Shown: positions 36,315-45,655, counted from the stretch's first letter. The stretch: 64,000 bases of DNA from an uncultured Opitutaceae bacterium (GCA_937902925.1 CALFNN010000011.1:1-64000); one strand, 5' to 3'. Notes: generated by a model from the sequence alone, not told the origin. Numbers and translations: made by a program.

Positions 36315-39300
36315 ATGAAACTCATTCCCCGCCGTGAATTTCTTCGCATCGGTGGCGCCGTCGGCTCCGGCGTGCTTCTTGGCTTTCGCGGCGGCTTTGG
36401 CGCCGAGTCCGCGGCCGCTCGTGGCACCCTCGCCGCCGCAGGCGGCGACGGCGTGACCCCGGTGCCCGACACGGGCTGGCGGATGTGGCGGGATCTCGAG
36501 GCACCGTGGAAGGACGACCGCATTTTTCTCCCGGGCGACGTCACGCTCGGCGAACTGCCATCCCGTCCGCCGACCGGCGGTTGGACGGCACTCGGCAGCG
36601 CCGCCGGCCGGGAGGTCACGCTGCCGGCGACGGTCGAGCAATTTTACTGGGGCGAGACCGGCTTCCGGCCCTACAAGGACGAATACCGGTTCGAGACCGC
36701 GGACGACCAGGTGAAAAACGGCGCCTACTATGGCGTGTCGTGGTGGTGGCGCTCGCTCGACATTCCGTCCGCGTGGATCGGGCGGCGGGTATTACTCCAT
36801 GTTCGCGGCGCCCGGCAGCGGGCGGAGGTGTTCCTCAATCGCCAGCTCGTCGGCTATTCGATCATGGAGGAACTGCCCTTCGCGTGCGATCTCACGACCG
36901 CCGCCCGCGCCGGCGACAACGAACTGTCCATCCGCATCACCAATCCCGGCGGCCGCCTCGACTGGCGCGATGGCAGCCGACTGAGCTGGGCGGGGCTCGA
37001 ATTTCAGAAAAGTCATGGCTTCGGCGGACTCGATCGCGGCCTGACCTTGAGCGTGCATGGTCCCGTCCGCGTCGCTGACGCGTGGGTGCTCAACACCCCG
37101 GAGCCGCGCACGGTCACGGCGCACGCGGAAATCGAAAACCACTCCGGCGAGGCCCGCGCCGGCACCGTCCGTTTCGCCGTGATCGATCCTGCCAACGGCC
37201 GGGAACTCGCGGGCACGGAGGTGCCGCTGGACTTGTCCGCCAACGCCACGGCTCCTTGCTCGGCGCAACTCACCGCCACCGCCGCCGAACTGTGGGACTT
37301 GGCGACGCCGCGGCTCTACCGTTTGCAGACGACGTGGAAACCGACCCAGCGCGACGGCGAGAGCGACACGAAGGAGACCGAGTTTGGCTTCCGCTGGTTC
37401 GCCGCCGAAGGCATCGGCCACGATGCCATTTTCCGGTTGAACGGCCGCCGCATCCGCCTCTACACGTCGATCTCGTGGGGCTACTGGGCGCTGAACGGAC
37501 TTTTTCCCACGCCGGAACTCGCCGAAAAAGAAGTGCAGGCAGCGAAGGCGTTCAACCTGAATTGCCTGAACTTTCACCGCAACCTCGCGAAGGAAGAGGT
37601 CCTGCAACTCCAGGACCGCGCCGGGCTGCTCCGCTGCCTCGAGCCCGGCGGCGGCTCGCAGGCCATCGCCGGCAGAAACCGGCCCGCGGGATTTTCCGAA
37701 CATTACATGCGGGAGAAAATCGTCCGCATGATCCGCGCGTTTCGGAGTCACCCGTCCGTCGTCCACTACATCGTCCAGAACGAGGGCACGATCGATCCCG
37801 CGAACCCGGCGCTGCTCGAGCTGTTCGCCACGATGCGCGCCGAGGATCCCAGCCGGTCGATCGTCGGCTCCGATGGATTTGTGATGCGCAGTCCACAGGC
37901 TTGGGAGGAGGCCTACGGCACGGACGTTCATCGCTCGACGCGGCCGGCGACCGTCGCAGGCGGCGCCGCGGGCTGGTGGGTCGATCACAGCGGGCGCGCG
38001 ACCGATATCTGGCAGGACGCCTGTTATGTTTCGCCGGCCGATTTTTTCTACAGCTCGCCCGTTCGCGGCGAGATCGTCGAATGGGGCGAGATGAAGGGAC
38101 CGGCGTCGTCGGACGACCATGTCGCCGTGCTCGAACAGATCCGCCGGCACGGCGGCACGAGCTACGACCGTCTCGACCACGAGGAAATCCTTGCCGCCTA
38201 CGACGCCTTCCTCGACCGCTGGGGTTTTCGCCGGGCGTTTCCGTCGGCGAGCGATCTCTTCCGCTCCATCGGCCGGCGCGCTTACGAATCGTGGGGCCAG
38301 TTCATGGAGAACGTCCGGATCAGCGACGAGACCGACATGGCTGTGATCAGCGGCTGGGAGTCGACGGCGATGGAGAACCACTCCGGGCTGGTCGATAATT
38401 TCCGCGACTTCAAATCGGACCCGCGCGCCATCGGCGAGTGCCTCACTCCGCTGCGCCCCGTCGCGAAGCAACGCCAGCTCGTGACCGGCACCGGCGAACG
38501 CGCGGTGTTCGATATCTATCTGCTGAACGACACCAATCAACCGGCCGGCGGCGAGCTGCGCTTCACGCTCGTCGATCCGGATGGGCGCGTCGCACAGGAG
38601 GAGCGTTTTCCGGCGCCGGCGTTTGAAAAGGACCGGTTGTCCTATCTTGTCCACGAGGCGCTGACGACCTCCCCGCTCACGAAACCGGGACGCTGGCGCT
38701 CGCGGCTTGAACTCGCAGGCGCGCCCGCCGTGACGCACGAGCGTGAAATCCTCGTCGTTGCTCCACCGCCGGCCATGACCAAACCCGTGACGATCGCCCT
38801 GGCCGACGTGGCGGATGCGGTCGCCGATTTGTTAAAGGGACTGCCGTCCGTGACGGTGATTCCATTCGAGCCGGCGACGCCGTGCGACGTGATCGTCTTC
38901 AGCGGCCGGGCGGACCCGCCCGCGAGAGGCGGCGGCACGACCGCCGATGGCGCCGAAGTGGTGCGGGCCGCGGCGCGGGAAGCCGGCCTGCCGGAATCGG
39001 TGCTGGCGGCGGTCCGGGCGGGAACTCCCCTGCTCGCGTTGCCCTCGAATGACGGCCACGCGCAGGCCGTGGCCCGCCAGCTCGCCGACGCCGGCGCGTT
39101 TCGCTTCGACGGCATGGTGGGACCCTCGCGCGCCTCGTGGATGGGCGCCTGGTATTTCGTCCGCGAGCATCCGCTTTACGACGGCCTGCCGGTCAACCAG
39201 GCGCTCGGCCTGCACTATCAGGTGAAGAGCAGCGGCGGCAATGGCTGGCGGCTCGAAGGCAGGGACGTCGAGATCGTCGCCGGCTATGGGCGCGATCACG

Positions 39301-39434
39301 ATCGGAATCTCGGCGCGGGCACCGTCGTCGCGAAGCTCGGCAAAACTCCGATCGTGCTGCACCAGATTCTCGGCATGCATCCGGCGCTGCTCCGACGTTT
39401 CCTGGGAAATGCGGTGCGGCACCTGACAGCGTAA
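36315..39434 (+). CDS. GH2-family glycoside hydrolase (beta-galactosidase/glucuronidase-like) with Tat signal
   Basis: 1039 aa. The ATG at 36315 puts a Tat-type signal at the start (P-R-R-E-F-L-R-I-G-G then a hydrophobic run); ATG 36249 would add 22 residues. Residues about 90-260 are the GH2 sugar-binding jelly roll (W-W-R-S-L-D-I-P), about 265-370 the immunoglobulin-like domain, and about 375-640 the TIM barrel. Candidate acid/base E490 lies in V-Q-N-E-G and nucleophile E589 in V-E-W-G-E-M. About 400 C-terminal residues are beta-rich, without an assigned domain. Substrate unknown; a plant or algal polysaccharide side chain is likely from context. Confidence 0.85.
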   Translation: MKLIPRREFLRIGGAVGSGVLLGFRGGFGAESAAARGTLAAAGGDGVTPVPDTGWRMWRDLEAPWKDDRIFLPGDVTLGELPSRPPTGGWTALGSAAGREVTLPATVEQFYWGETGFRPYKDEYRFETADDQVKNGAYYGVSWWWRSLDIPSAWIGRRVLLHVRGARQRAEVFLNRQLVGYSIMEELPFACDLTTAARAGDNELSIRITNPGGRLDWRDGSRLSWAGLEFQKSHGFGGLDRGLTLSVHGPVRVADAWVLNTPEPRTVTAHAEIENHSGEARAGTVRFAVIDPANGRELAGTEVPLDLSANATAPCSAQLTATAAELWDLATPRLYRLQTTWKPTQRDGESDTKETEFGFRWFAAEGIGHDAIFRLNGRRIRLYTSISWGYWALNGLFPTPELAEKEVQAAKAFNLNCLNFHRNLAKEEVLQLQDRAGLLRCLEPGGGSQAIAGRNRPAGFSEHYMREKIVRMIRAFRSHPSVVHYIVQNEGTIDPANPALLELFATMRAEDPSRSIVGSDGFVMRSPQAWEEAYGTDVHRSTRPATVAGGAAGWWVDHSGRATDIWQDACYVSPADFFYSSPVRGEIVEWGEMKGPASSDDHVAVLEQIRRHGGTSYDRLDHEEILAAYDAFLDRWGFRRAFPSASDLFRSIGRRAYESWGQFMENVRISDETDMAVISGWESTAMENHSGLVDNFRDFKSDPRAIGECLTPLRPVAKQRQLVTGTGERAVFDIYLLNDTNQPAGGELRFTLVDPDGRVAQEERFPAPAFEKDRLSYLVHEALTTSPLTKPGRWRSRLELAGAPAVTHEREILVVAPPPAMTKPVTIALADVADAVADLLKGLPSVTVIPFEPATPCDVIVFSGRADPPARGGGTTADGAEVVRAAAREAGLPESVLAAVRAGTPLLALPSNDGHAQAVARQLADAGAFRFDGMVGPSRASWMGAWYFVREHPLYDGLPVNQALGLHYQVKSSGGNGWRLEGRDVEIVAGYGRDHDRNLGAGTVVAKLGKTPIVLHQILGMHPALLRRFLGNAVRHLTA

Positions 39435-39476
39435 GGACGCAGTCTCGCAATTTTCGGACACCCACGCAGCAGCCGC

Positions 39477-39551
39477 GGTAGGGCCCGACCTCCGGGCGGA
39501 CCGGGCGCAAGCGAACATCCTCACGGCCCGCCACGGAGGTCGGGCCCTACC
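39477..39551. repeat. REP-like inverted repeat
   Basis: Perfect 18-bp arms, GGTAGGGCCCGACCTCCG at 39477-39494 and its reverse complement at 39534-39551, separated by 39 bp. It fills the interval between the convergent GH2-like and ABC permease genes. It may act as a bidirectional terminator or be a mobile palindromic repeat. Confidence 0.7.
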
Positions 39552-39583
39552 CTCGCAGCCTGGAATGCATCGATCGAAATCGC

Positions 39584-40558
39584 TCAGTCCCGCCGGCCCT
39601 GGCGCAATTTGTCGAGGAACACGGCGCCGACGATGATCCCGCCGGTCACGATTTCCTGAACCCAGTTGGCCATGCCCAGCTTGGTGCAGCCGTTCGCCAC
39701 CACGCTCATGATGAACGCGCCGATAAGGCTGCCGAGCACCGTCCCCTGCCCGCCGCTCAAACTCGCCCCGCCGATCACGACCGCGGCGATCACGTTGAGC
39801 TCGAGCCCGACCGCCGTTGTCGGATCGCCGCCCGTCAGGTAGGCGAACTGCAGCACTGCCGCCACGCCGCCAAACAGGCCGCCGATGACATAAATCAAAA
39901 TCTTCTGCCGCTCGATCGGCACGCCGCACAGCCGCGCCGTCTGCTCGTTCGACCCGATGGCGAACACGTGCCGGCCAAACCGCGTGTAGCGCAACATCAG
40001 CGCGACCAGCACCGCGAGCGCGAGCGTCAACCACACGCCGATCGGCAGCGACCCGTGCTCGCCGAGACGCATGAGTTGGTTGAGCCAGGTGTCGTCCGGA
40101 TAAATCGGCTGCTCGCTTGCCAGCCCCTTGGCCGCGCCGCGCAGCGCCCCCATCAAGCCAAGCGTCACGATGAACGGCGTCAGCCCGAGGCGAGTCACGA
40201 GCAAGCCCGTGACCAGGCCGCACAACCCGCCCGTCCCGATGCCGCCGAGCGCCGCGAGCAGCGGGGGGAGATGCTGTTGGAGCAGCAGCGCGATGGCGAC
40301 CGTCCCCAACGCCACGGTCGAGCCGACGGAGAGATCGATGCCGCCGGCGATGATGACGACGGTCATCCCGATCGCCCCGGCGCCGATCACGGCCGTCTGC
40401 TGGAGCATGATCGCGAAATTGTCGGCGGTGACGAAGGTCCGCCACCGCAGCGCGGCGAACAACGCGCAGGCGCAGAAAAGCCCGATGGCCGGGCCAAAGG
40501 CGGCGAGCACGCGACGGAAACGCGCGGCGGCGGAGGAGGCGTTCGAGGTTGCGGCCAT
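39584..40558 (-). CDS. ribose-type sugar ABC transporter permease
   Basis: 324 aa with 8-10 membrane helices in the RbsC/BPD_transp_2 pattern. Family motifs I-I-A-G-G-I-D-L-S-V-G-S-T-V-A-L and S-L-S-G-G-Q-G-T-V-L-G-S-L-I-G-A are visible, plus the G-S-N-E-Q-T-A-R-L-C-G-V-P ATPase-coupling loop. It forms the membrane channel for the ATPase and binding protein encoded just upstream. It is the last gene of the operon, 6 nt after the ATPase. Confidence 0.92.
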   Translation of the reverse strand: MAATSNASSAAARFRRVLAAFGPAIGLFCACALFAALRWRTFVTADNFAIMLQQTAVIGAGAIGMTVVIIAGGIDLSVGSTVALGTVAIALLLQQHLPPLLAALGGIGTGGLCGLVTGLLVTRLGLTPFIVTLGLMGALRGAAKGLASEQPIYPDDTWLNQLMRLGEHGSLPIGVWLTLALAVLVALMLRYTRFGRHVFAIGSNEQTARLCGVPIERQKILIYVIGGLFGGVAAVLQFAYLTGGDPTTAVGLELNVIAAVVIGGASLSGGQGTVLGSLIGAFIMSVVANGCTKLGMANWVQEIVTGGIIVGAVFLDKLRQGRRD

Positions 40559-40564
40559 GGAAAA

Positions 40565-42070
40565 TCAGGCGGCGCGGGCCGGCGTCGTGGCGGTGGCCGC
40601 CAGCATGATCTTGTGCTCGTCCCACTCGGCCACGGGCCGCGCCGGTCCGAGCACGCCGCGGCACATCACGGCGATCCGGTCGCACAGGCCGAGCAGTTCG
40701 GGGAGATAACTGCTCACCACGAGCACCGCCTTGCCCGAGCAGGCGAGTTCGTCGATGACGCGGTAGATCGTCTGCTTCGCCCCGACGTCGACTCCCCGGG
40801 TCGGCTCGTCGAGGAGGAGGACGTCGACCTCGTGGTGCAGCAGGCGCGCGACCGCGACTTTCTGCTGGTTGCCGCCCGAGAGCTCCCGGATCGCCTGCAA
40901 CGGATGCGCGCAGCGCACGCCGAGTTTCTCGATCCAGCGCGCGGAGTCCGCCGCCTGCCGGGCCGGAGTCACGAACGCCGGCAACCGCGTGAGCGTGAGG
41001 TTGTCGGCGATGCTCAGCGCGAGCGCCAGACCCTCGATCTTCCGATCCTCGCTGACCAGGCCGACCCCCTGCCGCCACCGCCGCGCCGGCGTGGCCGCGC
41101 CGCTGAATGCCGCGACGCGCACGCGGCCGTCCACCACCGGATCGAGGCCGAAGATCGCGCGGAGCAGTTCCGTTCGCCCCGCCCCCACGAGCCCCGCGAG
41201 CCCGAGCACTTCCCCCCGCCGCAACTCGAGGGAGGCGGCGGTTGGTTTCCGCGGCCCCGCGACATTCTCGACCGCCAGCAGCCGCTCGCCCGGCTGGCGG
41301 GGCGAACGCGTGTAAAGTTCGCTCACGCTCCGCCCGACCATGAGTCGCGCGATTTCGTCGGGCGTCGCGTCCGCCGTGCGGCCACCGCCCACGCTCGCGC
41401 CATCGCGGAGAACGGTGAAGCGGTCGCTGATCTCCTTCACCTCCTCGAGAAAATGCGAGATGTAGATCACCGAGCGGCCCTGCGACCGCAGCCGGCGGAC
41501 GAGGCCGAAAAGTTTCTCCGTGTCCGCCAGCGTCAGGCTGCTGGTCGGCTCGTCGAGGACCAGCACGCGGCAGCCGAGCGCGATGGCGCGGGCGATTTCG
41601 AGGAGTTGTTGCTCGGCGATGGAGAGATCGCCGGCGGGGCCGTCGAGCGCGATATCCGGCCGGCCGAGTTCGGTCAGCGCGTCATGCGCGAGGCGGCGCG
41701 CTTCCCGGAGGTCGACCAGCGGCCCGCGCATGGGCTCCGCGCCGAGTGTGATGTTCTCCGTCACCGTCAGGTGCGGCGCGATCGCCAGCTCCTGGTGCAC
41801 CATGACGATCCCGGCCTGCCGGGCGTCGAGCGGTCGCACCGGCCGGTAGAACTCGCCGTCGATCTGCATCGTGCCGGCATCGGGCGCGTAGACGCCCGCG
41901 AGCACCTTCATCAGCGTGCTCTTGCCCGCGCCGTTTTCGCCGACCAGCGCGTGCACCTCGCCGGCCCCGACCGCCAGGCTCACGCCGTCCAGCGCGACGG
42001 TGGCGCCAAAGGATTTTCGCACCCCCTCGAGCTGCAGCCGGGGCGGGATGGAATCGGGGCGGGACGGCAT
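40565..42070 (-). CDS. sugar ABC transporter ATP-binding protein, RbsA-type (two ATPase domains)
   Basis: 501 aa. Domain 1 (about 1-235) has Walker A G-E-N-G-A-G-K-S-T, signature L-S-I-A-E-Q-Q and Walker B V-L-V-L-D-E-P-T. Domain 2 (about 250-495) has a degenerate Walker A G-L-V-G-A-G-R-T-E, signature L-S-G-G-N-Q-Q-K and Walker B L-L-L-D-E-P-T-R. This tandem layout, with the second domain's Walker A altered, is normal for RbsA/MglA/XylG. It powers uptake through the permease 6 nt downstream. Confidence 0.94.
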   Translation of the reverse strand: MPSRPDSIPPRLQLEGVRKSFGATVALDGVSLAVGAGEVHALVGENGAGKSTLMKVLAGVYAPDAGTMQIDGEFYRPVRPLDARQAGIVMVHQELAIAPHLTVTENITLGAEPMRGPLVDLREARRLAHDALTELGRPDIALDGPAGDLSIAEQQLLEIARAIALGCRVLVLDEPTSSLTLADTEKLFGLVRRLRSQGRSVIYISHFLEEVKEISDRFTVLRDGASVGGGRTADATPDEIARLMVGRSVSELYTRSPRQPGERLLAVENVAGPRKPTAASLELRRGEVLGLAGLVGAGRTELLRAIFGLDPVVDGRVRVAAFSGAATPARRWRQGVGLVSEDRKIEGLALALSIADNLTLTRLPAFVTPARQAADSARWIEKLGVRCAHPLQAIRELSGGNQQKVAVARLLHHEVDVLLLDEPTRGVDVGAKQTIYRVIDELACSGKAVLVVSSYLPELLGLCDRIAVMCRGVLGPARPVAEWDEHKIMLAATATTPARAA

Positions 42071-42091
42071 CCGGGGCGACGGGGCGCGGGA

Positions 42092-43015
42092 TTATTTCCC
42101 CGCGGCCGGCATGTTCTCCTTCGTCACGAGTTCGCAGCCCGTGTCGATCCGCGGGTCGACCTTCTCGCCGTGCAACTGCTTCACCGCCGTGACCACGCCA
42201 AGGTAGCCCATGCGCTTCGGGTTCTGCGCCACGAGCGCCTGCACGTCGCCGCGGGAGAGCGCGGCCAGCAGGAAATCGGAGGTGTCGAAGCCGACGAATT
42301 TTTTCTTCCCGGCGAGTCCCGTCTGCCGCATCGCGAGGAGCATGCCCTGCGTGGTCGACTCGTTGGGGCAGAAAATGCCGTCGGCCTCGCGAATCTTGTC
42401 GATCAGGTTCATCGCGGCGTCCTGCGCGGTGGAGACCTCGGCGCCGCCGTAGCGATTGTCGACCGTCACCGTGATGCCGGGGTTCTTTTTCATCACATCC
42501 AGAAATCCCGCCTCGCGCTCGGCAGTGCTCGCGGAGCCCGCCGAATACCGGAGGAGGACGACCTTGCCCTTGCCGCCCAGCAGGCGCACGAGTTCCTCGC
42601 CCCCGATCTCGCCGCCGTGGTGGTTGTCGGTCGCGACAAAGCTCGCGAAATCCTTCCCCGCCTCGCCCTTCAGGCCGGAGTCGATGATCACGACCGGGAT
42701 TTTGCGGGCCGCCGCAGCCTGCACCGGCGTGCGCAGGGCCGTGTCGTCGAGCGGCGCGAGCACGATGGCCGAGATGCCGGAGGAAACGAATTGCTGGACA
42801 ATGCCGATCTGCTGGGCGCGGTCGTTTTCGGTCAGCGGGCCTTTCCAGACGATGTCGACGTTGAGCTCCGCGCCCGCCTGAAGCGCGCCGGCCTCGACGC
42901 TCTTCCAATAGCTGTGCGTCGTTCCCTTGGGAATGACGGCGATCTTCGGTTTTTCGGCGGCGACCAAGGTCGAGCCAACCACGGCAACGGTGAGGGCGAG
43001 GAGGAGTTTTTTCAT
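42092..43015 (-). CDS. sugar ABC transporter periplasmic substrate-binding protein (RbsB-like)
   Basis: 307 aa from the ATG at 43015, which starts the signal peptide M-K-K-L-L-L-A-L-T-V-A-V-V-G. It belongs to the Peripla_BP_4 fold: I-A-V-I-P-K-G-T-T-H-S-Y-W-K-S-V at the first lobe, I-V-L-A-P-L-D-D-T-A-L, and C-P-N-E-S-T-T-Q-G near 225. Binds a monosaccharide for the ATPase and permease genes downstream. The fucosidase lies upstream on the same strand, so fucose or a related sugar is a reasonable but unproven ligand. Confidence 0.92.
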   Translation of the reverse strand: MKKLLLALTVAVVGSTLVAAEKPKIAVIPKGTTHSYWKSVEAGALQAGAELNVDIVWKGPLTENDRAQQIGIVQQFVSSGISAIVLAPLDDTALRTPVQAAAARKIPVVIIDSGLKGEAGKDFASFVATDNHHGGEIGGEELVRLLGGKGKVVLLRYSAGSASTAEREAGFLDVMKKNPGITVTVDNRYGGAEVSTAQDAAMNLIDKIREADGIFCPNESTTQGMLLAMRQTGLAGKKKFVGFDTSDFLLAALSRGDVQALVAQNPKRMGYLGVVTAVKQLHGEKVDPRIDTGCELVTKENMPAAGK

Positions 43016-43106
43016 GAGGGAACCGAAGAAAGACAGCCGCATCTCCGCAAGGTGCTGCGGACGGGGCGAGCCAAGGGACTCTGATGCTACAGGCAACCGC
43101 CCACGT

Positions 43107-43145
43107 CGAGAATGGATAATCTCGTCAACGACATGACCATTCTCG
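43107..43145. promoter_or_regulatory. candidate operator palindrome upstream of the ABC transporter
   Basis: Perfect 9-bp arms CGAGAATGG (43107-43115) and CCATTCTCG (43137-43145), 21 bp apart, lie in the 143-bp gap between the fucosidase stop and the binding-protein start. A regulator-binding site or a terminator between the two units is possible; no T-run follows. Confidence 0.4.
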
Positions 43146-43158
43146 GCCCGGAAGCGCC

Positions 43159-44619
43159 TCAGTGCCCCACCGCATCACCGGCAATCTCGACCACCGCGAC
43201 CGCGCCCATCGTGTCGTTGATGAAACGCGACACGACCAGACTGCGCGAGCCATCCTCCCGGGTTTTCACCTCGAGCGGCGTCTTCTGCGGATCGCCGAGC
43301 AGGTAGGCGGTCTTGATCGCATTCTTGAATGCGGGCAGGTTGAAATAAGCGTCATTGGAACTTCCCACCCGCTCGGTCAGGTGGAAGATCGTGAAGTAGA
43401 GTTTTCCCGGCTTGGTCGTGCAGCGCCAGTCGGTTCGTGGGAGGAATGGCGCCTTGCCGCCGCGATCCCGCAGTTTCGCCGCGTAGTCGCCGAACTCGTC
43501 GCCGAACGGCGAGCGGCCGGCGCCGTAAACCGCCTCGCCGTTCACCTTGAGCCAGCGGCCGACGCTCCGGAGATTGTTCTGGCTGCCCTGCGGGATGATG
43601 CCGGTGGGCATCGGGCCGACGTTGAGCAGGTAGTTGCCGCCCTTGCTCGCGATGTCGACCAGCTTGAAAATGATTTCGCCGGGCGACTTCCAGTTCGTGT
43701 CGTCCTTCCGGAAGCCCCACGTCTGGTTGATCGTCGCCGGCACTTCCCAGTCGCCGTCCTTGCCTTCCGGCGGAATCGCGTTGTCGCCCGTCGACTGGTA
43801 GTCGCCACCGGAGCCGCCGGGCAGCAGGCGGCCATCGATGAGTGTGTTCGGCTGCAGCGAACGGACGGCGTCGATGAACACCTGGCCGCGCTCGCGGGTC
43901 ATTTCCTGCGGCGTGTCGAACCACATCAGGCAGACCGGCCCGTAGTTCGACAGCAGTTCCTTCACCTGCGGCACGGCCTTCTCGCGGATGTAGCGGTCAT
44001 AGGCGCCGCTCTTGCTCTTCTCGCCGTTCGACGGGAAGTCCCAGTTGTTGCCCATGCCGCCCGGCTCGTGCCAGTCCTGCGACTGCGAATAATAAAACCC
44101 GAACGGCATGTGGTGCCGCGCGCACGCCTCGGAGAGTTCCTTGATCGGGTCGCGATGAAACGGCGTCGCGTCGTAGATGTTGTAGGGCGACACTTTCGAG
44201 TGATACATCGCGAAGCCGTCGTGGTGCTTCGACGTGATCACGATGTATTTCATCCCCGCGTCCTCCGCCATCTGCACCCACGCCTCGGCGTCGAAGTAGA
44301 TCGGGTTGAAACCGCCGGCGAGCTTCGCGTATTCGGTCACCGGGATCTGCATCCGGTTCATGACCCACTCGCCGATGCCGGGCGAACGCTCGCCTTTCCA
44401 GTCGCCGGCCGGGATCGAGTAGAGCCCCCAGTGGATGAAGAGCCCGAACTTTGCCTGCCGGAACCACTGGACTCGCGCCTCGCGCGCCGCCGGCGACTCG
44501 AGGTCCGCGGCGGAAGGGGCGGCCGGCGGCTGCGCGGCGAGACTTGCGCCGAGGGCGAATCCGGCGAGGGCGACGAGGAGGAGGCGAAACGAATGAAACG
44601 GGGAGGCGTGTTTGATCAT
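43159..44619 (-). CDS. secreted alpha-L-fucosidase (GH29)
   Basis: 486 aa from the ATG at 44619 with a signal peptide (ending L-A-A-Q). GH29 hallmarks: K-F-G-L-F-I-H-W-G-L-Y-S (57-68), T-S-K-H-H-D-G-F-A-M-Y (129-139), R-D-P-I-K-E-L near 156-162, and the nucleophile D235 in L-M-W-F-D-T-P. It releases terminal L-fucose from polysaccharides or glycoproteins in the periplasm. Same strand as the sugar ABC transporter; likely linked in function. Upstream is the nested hairpin region shared with the divergent YdcF-like gene. Confidence 0.92.
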   Translation of the reverse strand: MIKHASPFHSFRLLLVALAGFALGASLAAQPPAAPSAADLESPAAREARVQWFRQAKFGLFIHWGLYSIPAGDWKGERSPGIGEWVMNRMQIPVTEYAKLAGGFNPIYFDAEAWVQMAEDAGMKYIVITSKHHDGFAMYHSKVSPYNIYDATPFHRDPIKELSEACARHHMPFGFYYSQSQDWHEPGGMGNNWDFPSNGEKSKSGAYDRYIREKAVPQVKELLSNYGPVCLMWFDTPQEMTRERGQVFIDAVRSLQPNTLIDGRLLPGGSGGDYQSTGDNAIPPEGKDGDWEVPATINQTWGFRKDDTNWKSPGEIIFKLVDIASKGGNYLLNVGPMPTGIIPQGSQNNLRSVGRWLKVNGEAVYGAGRSPFGDEFGDYAAKLRDRGGKAPFLPRTDWRCTTKPGKLYFTIFHLTERVGSSNDAYFNLPAFKNAIKTAYLLGDPQKTPLEVKTREDGSRSLVVSRFINDTMGAVAVVEIAGDAVGH

Positions 44620-44742
44620 GGACGAAGCGCTGCGGGGTTGAATGCGTTGCGGTCGCGGGCCGAGGAGCGAAAGCGAACGTCGCGGACGCGGCAACGAAAA
44701 GTCGGGTGTTGCTTACATGGTTAAGTGTCGGGCGACTGCCCG

Positions 44743-44805
44743 CGCTTTTCGCGTGCGAGCGCCACCGGTGGCCACGCTCGCGGCGCCGCGGGTCCGCGAA
44801 AAGCG
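44743..44805. repeat. nested inverted-repeat stem-loop
   Basis: Outer arms CGCTTTTCGCG (44743-44753) and CGCGAAAAGCG (44795-44805), inner arms GCGAGCG (44755-44761) and CGCTCGC (44775-44781), and a central palindrome CCACCGGTGG (44762-44771). It sits in the divergent interval between the fucosidase and the YdcF-like gene. It could be a repeat element or a double regulator site. Confidence 0.5.
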
Positions 44806-44844
44806 AGGCTCGCCTCGCGCCCGGCGTCCCGTTTGCGTCGCACC

Positions 44845-45642
44845 GTGTTTTTCTGGCTGAAAAAATTCCTGGGCTTCTGGCTGATGCCGCTGCCGTTCTG
44901 CCTGATCCTGCTGCTCGTCGGCCTCGGCCTCACGCGGCTCCGGGCCGGCCGCCACGCGCGGCTCGGCCGCGGACTCGCGCTCGCGGGCCTCGGGCTGCTG
45001 CTCCTTTTCAGCAACAAATACGTGAGCATCTGGCTCGTCCATCCGATCGAGGCGCGCTATCCGGCGATTCCCGAATTGCAGGCCGGCAGACCACCGCCGC
45101 CCGCGCTCGCCGCCTGCCGGTTTGTCGTCGTGCTCGGCGGCGGCAACGGCAACAGCGCGGGTCTCTCCGCCACGAATCAGCTCTCGACGAGCGCACTCGC
45201 CCGCATCACCGAGGCCGTCCGCCTGCTGCGCGTTTTGCCCGACGCCCGGCTGGTCGTGAGCGGCCCCGCCGACGCCGCCAACCACCCGAGCCATGCCACG
45301 ATGCTCGCGCGCGCCGCGGAGTCGCTCGGCGTGGCGCCCGACCGCATCGCCTACATCGACCAGGCGCGCGACACCGAGGACGAGTCGCACGCCGTCGCCC
45401 GGATCGCCGGCCCGGCGCCGTTCGCGCTTGTGACCTCGGCGTGGCACATGCCGCGGGCGATGGCGTTGTTTCACCACGCGGGCCTCGCGCCCCTGGCCTG
45501 CCCGGCGGATTTCACCGCGCACACCGGCGACAATTTCCAGTGGCCCGACCTGTTCTGGGATCTGCCCTCGCTTGAGCGCAGCACGTGGGCCGTGCGGGAA
45601 CGCCTCGGCTACCTCTGGATCTGGCTGCGCGGAAAAACCTGA
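44845..45642 (+). CDS. YdcF/ElyC-family membrane protein (DUF218)
   Basis: 265 aa from the GTG at 44845 (a TTG lies 12 nt upstream). Two N-terminal membrane helices (about 10-28 and 38-55) precede a DUF218 domain: F-V-V-V-L-G-G-G-N-G-N near 93-103, A-R-L-V-V-S-G-P-A-D-A-A, and T-S-A-W-H-M-P-R-A-M-A-L-F. This matches ElyC/SanA/YdcF proteins, of which ElyC affects envelope integrity. It may be co-transcribed with the downstream DUF47 and PiT genes, though a 57-bp gap holds a possible separate promoter. Confidence 0.85.
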   Translation: MFFWLKKFLGFWLMPLPFCLILLLVGLGLTRLRAGRHARLGRGLALAGLGLLLLFSNKYVSIWLVHPIEARYPAIPELQAGRPPPPALAACRFVVVLGGGNGNSAGLSATNQLSTSALARITEAVRLLRVLPDARLVVSGPADAANHPSHATMLARAAESLGVAPDRIAYIDQARDTEDESHAVARIAGPAPFALVTSAWHMPRAMALFHHAGLAPLACPADFTAHTGDNFQWPDLFWDLPSLERSTWAVRERLGYLWIWLRGKT

Positions 45643-45655
45643 GCGCGGACGGAAA

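Noticed and set aside
39968-43084. A 1038-codon plus-strand open frame opposite the ABC transporter genes
   Set aside because: It is rich in Arg, His and Asp with no family motif, and overlaps three well-supported minus-strand genes.
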